From the NCBI RefSeq assembly GCF_030272615.1, contig NC_081415.1, positions 373,653,009 through 373,717,008 of the forward strand: a stretch of DNA of 64,000 nt. The letters are read 5' to 3'. The notes beneath the pieces are model-generated. The model ran no database searches. It was not told the origin of the DNA and saw nothing but the letters and a program-made list of their open reading frames with translations. A program made the translations under genes and the position numbers. Positions 56,223 to 64,000 of this stretch are shown here, piece after piece; the stretch's first letter is position 1, and every line of letters begins with the position of its first letter. This DNA is from Cryptomeria japonica (taxonomy: Eukaryota; Streptophyta; Pinopsida; Cupressales; Cupressaceae).

Positions 56223-59200
56223 ATGGTTACAAGTCTGAAAGTAGAGGATAGACTTGAAGGTGCCCTCAATTTCACATCATGGAAGGTTCGTGTCCTCCTT
56301 GCTCTTGAAGAATTAGCGTTGTTACAGTTTGTGGAAGATATGGATCTGACTGAACCTTCGGATCCGGAAGAGCTAAAGCAATTCAAGAAGAATGTTGTCA
56401 AAGCAAAGAAATTCCTTATTGATTCCGTAAAGGATCATCTTGTTCCAGTCATCTCCAAATTGAAGACAGCTCGAGAGATGTTTAAACATCTAGAAGGGAT
56501 ATATGAGATCAACAACATCAGCCGGACACTTACATTGAGGCGGCAGCTTCTTCAAGTCAAAATGAGCAAAGGTGATTCAGTCATGTCCTTCTTCACGAAG
56601 ATTTCAGAATTGAAGGACCAACTCAGCGTCATTGGAAGCGAGGTTGTGGACAAGGATATTGTCATGATTGCTTTGAATGGTCTTCCTGACTCTTGGGATC
56701 CTTTTATTCAAAGCATAAGTGGAAGAGCTAAATTCCCTTCCTTTGATCGCCTCCGATCAGATTGCATTCAAGAGAAGTCACGCCTTGCTGCCAGAGAAAT
56801 GCATAAAGGCTCTCATGGAGGAGATCAACATGTGCTTGCATCTCAACATGTTAGAAGAAAGGGAGGTCATTGGAAGAAGAACAACTTCAAAAGAGATAGA
56901 GACTTCAGACCTCCTGCTTACGATTCAAGGAAGAAGCCAAGGGATCTTTCACGTGTCCGTTGCTTCAGATGCGACAAGTTTGGACATTATGCTAAAAAAT
57001 GTCAGAACCCGCCCATGCAAAGAGAGGCCAACCTAAATGAAGTTGCAAACTCAAAAGACAATGAAGACTACCTCTTCATTTTGCCTTGTCCAGCAATGTG
57101 CCAACCGATAGCAACACTTGGTTGATCGACAATGGTGCATCTAGACACATCACGAGATATCGAGAGCATCTCTCAGACTTGATGGAGAAAGAGTCCAAGC
57201 TTCATGTGGTAATTGGTGATGATGCTCAATATTCGATAAAAGGTTTTGGTAGCACTTCTTTAAATTTAGAATCTGACATGTCCTTGCATCTTAGTGATAT
57301 CTTATTTGTACATGGAATTAAGAGGAATTTAATTTCTATTTCTACTCTAGAAGATAAAGGTTATCAAATAGCATTTTCTTAGGGTAAAGTACTTGCGTGG
57401 CCTAAGAAATATAGTATTAAATCTACTCGTGTTATTGGAAATAGATATGATAGTTTGTATAAGCTTTCAGCTAACCCCATTCGAGCACTCATTCATGAAG
57501 CTCCTGAATCTAGCGAGCTATGGCATAGAAGGCTCGGTCATCTTCACTATCAAGCACTTCCTTCACTTGAAAGGATGGTTAAAGGTATGCCTAAACTTAA
57601 TCAATCTCATGATGATGCTTGCAAAGGTTGTGCATTAGGTAACAACACTAAAATTCCATTTCATAAAAGTGAAAGTAGAGCTAAAGAAAAATTAGCACTT
57701 GTTCATTCTGATCTATGTGGACCCATGTTTGTTCCTTCACCTAGCGGAATTCTATACTATGTTACATTTATAGATGATTTTTCTAGAAAGACTTGGATTT
57801 AAATTCTAAAATCTAAAGAATTTGATGAAGTGTTAAGTAGATTTAAAGAATTTAAAGCTCTAGCTGAAAATATGTCTGGTAAAAGGATTAAAGTGTTAAG
57901 ATCTAACAATGGAGGTGAATACACCTCAAGTAGCTTCAATGACTTTTGTGTAGAAACAAGAATTAAGAGGGAGTTCTGCGTTCACTACAATCCTCAACAA
58001 AATGGTGTAGCTGAACGAAAGAATAGAACCATTCTTGAAGCTGCCAAAGCTATGATTCACGATCAGGACCTGCAGACCCTCTTATGGGCTGAAGCATCCA
58101 AGACTAATGTGTACATTCTAAATAGATGTCCTCACTGTGTCTTGAAGAACATAACTCCCGAGGAAGCTTTCACAGGAGTCAAACCAGATATCAGCCACCT
58201 AAGGATCTTTGGAAAACCTATCTATTTCTGGGAAGAAGGGTATCCTAGTTGGATATAGCGAATCTTCCAAGGCATTTCGCATCTACATTTCTGGTCAAAG
58301 GTACATTGAGGTAAGTAGGGATGTCACCTTTGAAAAAAATATTGCTTTCAAGAAATCTAAAGGTTCTCTTATTGATAATGATAAAAAAGTTAATGATAAT
58401 CAAGATATGGATATTGATACTAACCCTGAGATTCAGAGGGAGCCTATTGAGCCTCTTGAACCTATTGAGCATGATGATCCTCATGAGCCTCTGGTTCCAA
58501 CTGATGAACCTAGAGATATTGCAGTTAGCAAGAAAATACCACTTTGGGTTAGAAGCACAATTCAAGATGCAGAGAAGTTTGCAGCTCCTAGTGGCACTTT
58601 CAGAGAAAGTAAGAGACCTTAGAAGCTCCCTAACTATGTTGCAATGATGTGCAACATCATTAAGGCTGAACCATCCAGCATAGAAGAAGCTATGAACCAG
58701 CAAGCACGGAAGTTAGCTATGGACGAAGAGTATCAATCCATCATCAAGAATGATGTCTAGGATGTTGTGCCTAGACCTAAAAGGTAAGTTTGTTGTTTCT
58801 TCCAAATGGTTGTTTAAAATTAAACATGTTGCTGATGGTAGTATAGAGAAATATAAAGCTAGATTTGTAGCTCGTGGTTTTTCTCAAAAGGAAGGCATAG
58901 ATTATGAAGAAACATTTGCTCCTGTTGCTAGATATACTTCTATTAGAACTATTATAGCTATTGTTGCAACCAAAGGTTGGAAATTACATCAAATGGATGT
59001 AAAGGTTGCCTTCCTTAATGGTGTTATTGAGGAAGAAGTCTATATTGAACAACCTAAATGTTATGAGATTCATAATAGAGAGACTCATGTGTGCAGATTG
59101 AAGAAAGCTCTCTACGGTCTCAAGCAAGCCCCTAGAGCTTGGTATGAAAGAATTGATAAGTACTTAGTCAATTTAGGATTTTGTAAGAATGATGTTGACC

Positions 59201-60228
59201 CTAACATTTACTTTAAAGTATTTAATGGTGAAATGCTAATTTTGGTTCTATATGTTGATGATTTATTTCTAACTGGTGAAGATAGCCTCATTATTAGGTG
59301 TAAGAAAGAATTAGATACTGAATTTGAAATGAAGGATCTCGGTCTAATGCATTACTTTCTAGGGTTAGAAGTGTGGCAAAAACCTAATGAAATTATTCTA
59401 GGTCAAGGTAAATATACTATTGATATATTGAAAAGATTTGGTATGATGGATTGTAAACCTATGTCTACTCCTATGGAAACTAACTTGAAGAAGTTGAGTA
59501 TTTCTGCAGCTAACTCTGATTTTGCAAATCCTTCAGAGTACAGGCAGTTGATTGGATCCTTGATGTATATAGTCAACACTAGCCCAAATATTTGCTATAC
59601 AGTGAGTGCACTTAGCCAATTCATGAACCAGCCAAAGCATGTTCACTTGGTGGCAGCCAAGCACATCCTGAGATACTTGCGTGGAACCATTGGCTATGAG
59701 CTGAAGTATCCAATCAACATAGTAATCAATTTGGAAGGCTACTCTGATTCTGATTGGGCTGGAAGTGTTACTGACAGGAAAAGCACTTCAGGAATCTATT
59801 TCAGCTTGGGTTCTACTATGATCTCTTGGGCCAGTAGGAAACAATCCTCAGTTGCATTAAGTATTGCAGAAGCTAAATACATTGCTTCAAGTGTGGCAAC
59901 TAGAGAAGCAGTTTGGCTTCGCAAGCTTCTTGCTGGGTTGTTTGGACAACCTTGAGAATGCACTGTTATTTATTGTGATAATCAGAGTTGTATTAAAATG
60001 TCTAATAATCTCGTGTTTCATGACAAGTCAAAACATGTGGAAACTCATTATCACTATATTCATGATATGGCACAAAGAGGTGTCATCCAGCGGAAATATA
60101 TCAACACTGATGAATAGGTTTCTAATGTTCTCACCAAGCCTCCAGCTCGGGTGAAGTTTGAGTACTTCAGAGAGAAGCTTGGAATGGTGGAGAACACAGC
60201 ATTGATTGAGAGGGAGTCTCAATCTTAG
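56223..60228 (+). pseudogene. Copia 4 gag-pol
   Basis: Starts at ATG 56223 (MVTSLKVEDRLEGALNFTSW). Gag has 300 codons open with zinc knuckle CFRCDKFGHYAKKC. A one-base shift in a T run near 57080 puts protease in another frame: TWLIDNGASRHIT, so D-S-G is now D-N-G. Pre-integrase (ELWHRRLGHLHY), integrase (VHSDLCGPM, RSNNGGEY with Asp to Asn, GVAERKNRTI) and, after a frameshift/deletion near 58220, the linker follow. RT from 58750 is open for 401 codons: [26 protein letters not shown] and LYVDDLFLTG are intact. RNase H has DSDWAGS and CDNQSCI. Stops: 57380, 57800, 58620, 58758, 59953 and 60115. It ends ..LIERESQS at TAG 60226. Confidence 0.93.
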
Positions 60229-60250
60229 TGATGCAATTCAGTTTGCATCT

Positions 60251-60522
60251 TCCACCCTTTGCGGGCAATGCAAGGTGGAGTCACCCTCTGCGGGCAATGC
60301 AAGGTGACAACGTGTCCTTCTCTGAGAGAAGGTTGAGGTGTAAGACCTCTTCCACCCTCTGCAGGCAATGCAAGGTAGATCCATCCTCTGCGAGCAATGC
60401 AACATAGACATCATGAAATGAGTTCATGATATTTATGTGTTTTTATTGCAAGTATACTCTATAGAGCTTATACATTCATCCTTGCGGGCAATGCAAGATG
60501 AAAGTCATGAATGGATCATGAC
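60251..60522 (+). other. Stem-loop array in the Copia 4 3' UTR
   Basis: Five copies of a 28-29 base unit with core TGCGGGCAATGCA lie at 60251-60279, 60280-60308, 60351-60379, 60380-60408 and 60475-60502. The arms pair around a GGGCAAT loop: TCCACC with GGTGGA, GTCACC with GGTGAC, TTCATC with GATGAA. Thus the arms change together. Copies 3 and 4 have partly lost pairing. Between them are three other perfect hairpins: CCTTCTC-TGA-GAGAAGG (60316-60332), ATCATGAA-ATGAG-TTCATGAT (60410-60430) and GTCATGA-ATGGA-TCATGAC (60504-60522). A role in RNA packaging, stability or 3' processing is inference. Confidence 0.82.
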
Positions 60523-60545
60523 ATATGGCAGATATCCTCCCTAGC

Positions 60546-60555
60546 TAAGAGGGAG
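60546..60555 (+). promoter_or_regulatory. Copia 4 polypurine tract
   Basis: TAAGAGGGAG directly before the LTR start TGTTGAAAATG; plus-strand DNA would start here. Confidence 0.75.
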
Positions 60556-61305
60556 TGTTGAAAATGTTAGCTAGTTCGGATGCCTGATTATCGAATTTTA
60601 ATTTTGTCAAATGACAATTAAAATTCATATGTATTATCTCAATTAAATTTTTTATTGGGTTGGACCCAAATGTAACGTGTAAAGGCAATTACATATGTTA
60701 TTGGGTTGGGCCCAAATGTGACGTGGAAAGGCAATTCAATGACTATTGGGCTGGACCCAAATGTCTAACGTGGGAAATGTACAATGACAATATAACATTA
60801 TTTAATTAACATGCAAGCCGACTTTAGGATAATTGGCGCCAAAAGATTGATATATAACCACTTCAAAATGAAGTCATTTGAACACAATAATTACCAAATG
60901 CTATCTGCTCTCCTAGCAGCGATCCTTCCTCATGCAAACTTGTATATGGCGATTGTGCAAACTCTTCAAGGTTGATTGTGGCGAAGTTGTCAAAGTTCTT
61001 CATAAGGTCTCTTGTGTGAATCTAATCTGGACATCTGCTGCTCCTCCTAATCATCTGCTGTTAATGAAGGGCTGCATTCATCACCGATATCTTGAACAGC
61101 AATCTGAGATAAGTCATTGCCTTGTAAACTGTCTACATTTGAGATAATACATATCACATTTAAAGGCTGGGTTTTCACCTCCAAGAGGGAAGTTTTCCCA
61201 AGGTATTGGTGTCTTGTGTCTTGTGTTTTATTGCTGTTACTGTTTATGCACAGTCTGATTATAATCTAATTGGTTAAATTAACATCTGATTGCTTAAAAT
61301 TAACA
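60556..61305 (+). repeat. Copia 4 3' LTR
   Basis: Pairs with 55389-56140 end to end. Carries the same three-copy unit and TATA box (about 60848). Confidence 0.95.
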
Positions 61306-62598
61306 ATCTTAACCATGCATTTATATGCTCATTGCTAGTGGGTCTCCACACTCACAGCTAAGGTCATTTTAGGCAAAGCACTTCTTGGGTTTCAATGTAG
61401 CTGTCACTTGATGGTTTCGCTATCCTACACATCAAGATAGTAGAAATTTAAGACAAAATTATTGAAATTTATGTAGGTTTGTTGACTGTAGTCCCCTATT
61501 GGATGCTTTTCAAACATTTGCATGTAAAAATAGTACAAATTGCACTGAAGCAGATAAAAGAAATTGTTATCTGAAGTTAGCACTTGACATGGAGGATATT
61601 TGGGATAAGGGCATTCTCAGAAACCCAGCAAAAAGATTTTTACTCTCAAAAGAAGGGACTACCTGGATAAAGAATGCTTTCTTTGCAAGATTTGTTTTCT
61701 GTTTTTTGATAGCAGAGCTTTTGACCTCCAGGGAGGTGAAGTAGATAACACTCAGATCTGATTAAGTTATTGTTGAAGGAGAGATTAGTATAGGTCATAA
61801 CTACCACTTTCATTCAGAATCACAAAGTTTCTCATGTATTCCTGGTGAGGAGAGTTATACAACTGTTTATTTGTGAACCCAGAAACCTTCACAGGTACAA
61901 CAATGTGTTGCAGTAGCCTTGAACAGACCACAACCATAAGACTAAATGTAAATATAGCCTGTGTTTGTATCTTACTTGGTTTGAATATAAATGTACAGCT
62001 TGATGGTGGTCGGAGTACATAATTATGCAAATAAATAGATGCTGCTCAAAAGAGTGGTCAAGCTACAGTAAATCAGATGGAAGTGTTCAATAACCACGAA
62101 ATTTTCAGTAACCAGATTTGAGTTCAATCCCACTATTTATCGATGGGGTATATATTATTATTATATAACATTGCCAACTGGAAAATTGAAGGGAAGATAG
62201 CCAAGCCTAACTAGCCCATACCTACCCATGTAAGAAAACCACTATTGTTTAAGATGGACAATATCAGCTTAGCAAAAGAAGAATTATGGCTAAAAGAATT
62301 GCATCTAAAGAAAGCTGTGAAGCAATTCGACAGATTCAAGGTGCTTTTGTGCAAGGAGTTGGGTTCTTCATAACAGAAGAACGTGTTGTTGACAAGAATG
62401 GAAACATTTATTGGTTCTAAATTCCATTATTAACATATGGGTGAATAAGCTGACGGACAGGAGTGCCATAAAAATTTAAAATACTTGGTCCATTGAAGAA
62501 ACCTATCTGCAGAGGATGCTACTTGGGAGGGGCCAGAGATACTTGAACATTCAGCTCTGCATTGTTTGTGGGAAAAGCAATTCCAGGAAGGTCCAATT
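61306..62598. other. Remainder of LTR element 5 interior
   Basis: Nothing certain is seen in 1.3 kb. An 81-codon frame at 61499-61744 has no known domain. If this is element interior, the protease, RT and integrase have been deleted or never existed. Confidence 0.45.
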
Positions 62599-63377
62599 TG
62601 CAATGTCCCCTTTTAGCCACTGCATTGAGTACTCTATCAGCAGCTAGCTAGGACTGAATTTTCAGTTAGGAATGTTTATGATTGAAATGAGGTGGCTGAG
62701 TCTTCAATTAGGAGGCAGCCGCGTCTTTGTGTCTTTCAGTTGAGCAGCTGCCAGGCCTTTCAGTTGGGATTGGAATAAAGGTGGGTGAGAGATCAGTTAA
62801 CTAATTGAAACTGCCATTGATTAAGAATAGACCCAGTTAATTGATTGAAACTACCAACAATTTAGGGAGTTAGTTGTCAGTTAGCTACCACAAATAGTGG
62901 GATAATTGCCCATGATTGTGGATCAACAGTTTAAGGGAGTATCAGAAACACTAGGGGAGGAGAGATAAAGTATGTTCGAAAATTGCAAACCAAAACTCAC
63001 TTCAGCTTCAGGAAGGTGACACTGCTACAGCAGCTTGCTTATAGTGCTTGAGGACGAAACCCTTACGGCATGAAACTGGTCCTGGAAATGAAAACCCTCA
63101 GGAGTCATACATGTTGCAGAACGATAGCAGTCAGGAGTGATACAAGGTGCAGAACAATATCACAATCACAGAGAATCCAGCAAGAGTAGGGCAATCAGTT
63201 TGCATACCACAATGTGATAGAGATGCTCCGAGTTCAGATATGCATGCTGTGCATTCCCAGTGAGTTGTATTAGATATGTTGCTCTCTTTTAAATGTACAT
63301 GTTTCATAAGATAATATAAAAAAGTTCTGTTGTTAAGAGCCTTTCTCGTTTTGATTTCACTATGTATTTAGTTTAGG
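62599..63377 (+). repeat. LTR element 5, 3' LTR
   Basis: Starts TGCAATGTCCCCTTTT and follows the 5' LTR to ..GTATTTAGTTTAG. Many substitutions and small gaps. Only one copy of the 130-base block. Confidence 0.8.
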
Positions 63378-64000
63378 GCATTGCATCCATACTACATATT
63401 TACATATTGGAAGAGGGCCTGACAAGGGTATTTAGCTCAATCCCTCTGGTTTTCACGTACGTACTCTAACCAGACTCTGCACCATCATATAATATCATAT
63501 TCACTTTAATCAAATAATCATATTAGATCTAAAAATATCCTAAACCATGCAAAAGCTTGCAAAAATCTTATTCACTTCAATCAAATAATCATACAAATTC
63601 TAAAAAACCTAAAACCATGCAAAAAATTGAAAAACTTGAGCAAATCTACTGTCTGAAAATAACGGAGCCTCAAATACTTACACCTTATATAGCTTATATT
63701 TTGTAAAAAACATAGATGCAAACATAGAGACAATATAGCCACATAAAATGGACCACACAGAAACATATCTAAAAGATTGAAGATTTTTCAGAACTTTCAC
63801 TAACTCAAGTTTTAGTTCGTATATGGGGCACTTTGCCAGTTGAATGAAAGCTTTAGAAAAGCGAGGAATGTCCTTCCTACATTAGAAAGTCTTAATTTTA
63901 ACAGCAAAATATATTAGAAAGACATCATTGTAAAACGGACCACACAGAAACATATATTAGAAAGAAATCATTGTAACAGTAACATATAAACCAACTCAAG
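63378..64000. other. AT-rich sequence with a short duplication
   Basis: A unit of about 70 bases (ATTCACTTTAATCAAATAAT.., CCTAAACCATGCAAAA) occurs twice at about 63498-63630. A GGACCACACAGAAACATAT word recurs at 63749 and 63938. No gene. Confidence 0.55.

Larger units (their letters stand above)
55389..61305 (+). mobile_element. Copia element 4, most recent and best preserved
   Basis: 5.9 kb with 752-bp and 750-bp LTRs, a perfect iMet primer site at the LTR edge, gag and pol, a stem-loop-rich 3' UTR and a polypurine tract. LTRs are nearly identical except for about a dozen differences in their first 200 bases. It lies on the opposite strand to calmodulin. Confidence 0.95.
52960..63377 (+). 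mobile_element. LTR element 5, old gag-bearing copy split by Copia 4
   Basis: Diverged LTRs (52960-53879 and 62599-63377) flank an iMet-type primer site, a gag remnant and, after Copia 4, about 1.3 kb without polymerase motifs. Without Copia 4 it is about 4.5 kb, so most of pol is gone or unrecognisable. LTRs differ at many positions along their length, so it is much older than Copia 4. The gag tail suggests Ty3/gypsy. Target duplications were not found. Confidence 0.75.

Noticed and set aside
61499-61744. Possible protease or pol continuation of LTR element 5
   Set aside because: No D-S/T-G box, RT or integrase motif in any frame I read.

Overview
This window looks like nuclear DNA from a seed plant with a large, repeat-dominated genome, most likely a conifer or other gymnosperm. 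The reasons are: plant-type Copia, Ty3/gypsy and LINE remnants cover most of the sequence; many insertions are nested and old; a Penelope-like reverse-transcriptase fragment is present (among land plants these are known from conifers); and the one recognisable host gene, calmodulin, ends in a very long intron. The organism call is an inference. No bacterial-type operon, tRNA, rRNA or CRISPR was seen.

Layout. (1) 1-4357: the 3' part of an L1-type LINE (RT, zinc-binding region, RNase H) followed by an extra downstream ORF, inserted in the 5' LTR of Copia element 1. (2) 4358-10888: Copia 1, whose pol is in one frame broken by five stops; it sits in a minus-strand gypsy remnant (10889-13489). (3) 13490-30534: an AGCGCT-rich array and a plant-mobile-domain (PMD) pseudogene. 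Copia 2 (14552-29109, perfect 5-bp target duplication) splits the PMD gene. Copia 2 is itself split by a gag-protease-only gypsy element (19580-27416, perfect 5-bp duplication). (4) 30535-44954: a minus-strand Tat-lineage gypsy element with gag, protease, G-patch-like segment, RT, two RNase H domains, integrase, primer site and 5' LTR, but no recognisable 3' LTR. The PMD gene lies antisense beyond its integrase, the place where Tat elements can carry extra antisense ORFs. (5) 44955-49381: intergenic DNA with a Penelope-like RT fragment and degenerate tandem repeats. (6) 49382-49755: the last exon of calmodulin (minus strand). I could not find exon 1 to its right, so the rest of the window may be intron. 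(7) 52960-63377: an old gag-bearing LTR element with diverged LTRs, split by Copia 4 (55389-61305), the best preserved element, which has a striking series of stem-loops between its pol stop and its 3' LTR.

Only calmodulin looks like a functional host gene. The element ORFs are nearly all dead; many premature stops are of the CAG/CAA to TAG/TAA or TGG to TAG kind, as expected from deamination of methylated cytosine. The nesting gives a relative timeline: PMD/Tat material first, then Copia 2, then the gag-protease element; gypsy remnant, then Copia 1, then LINE; LTR element 5, then Copia 4.
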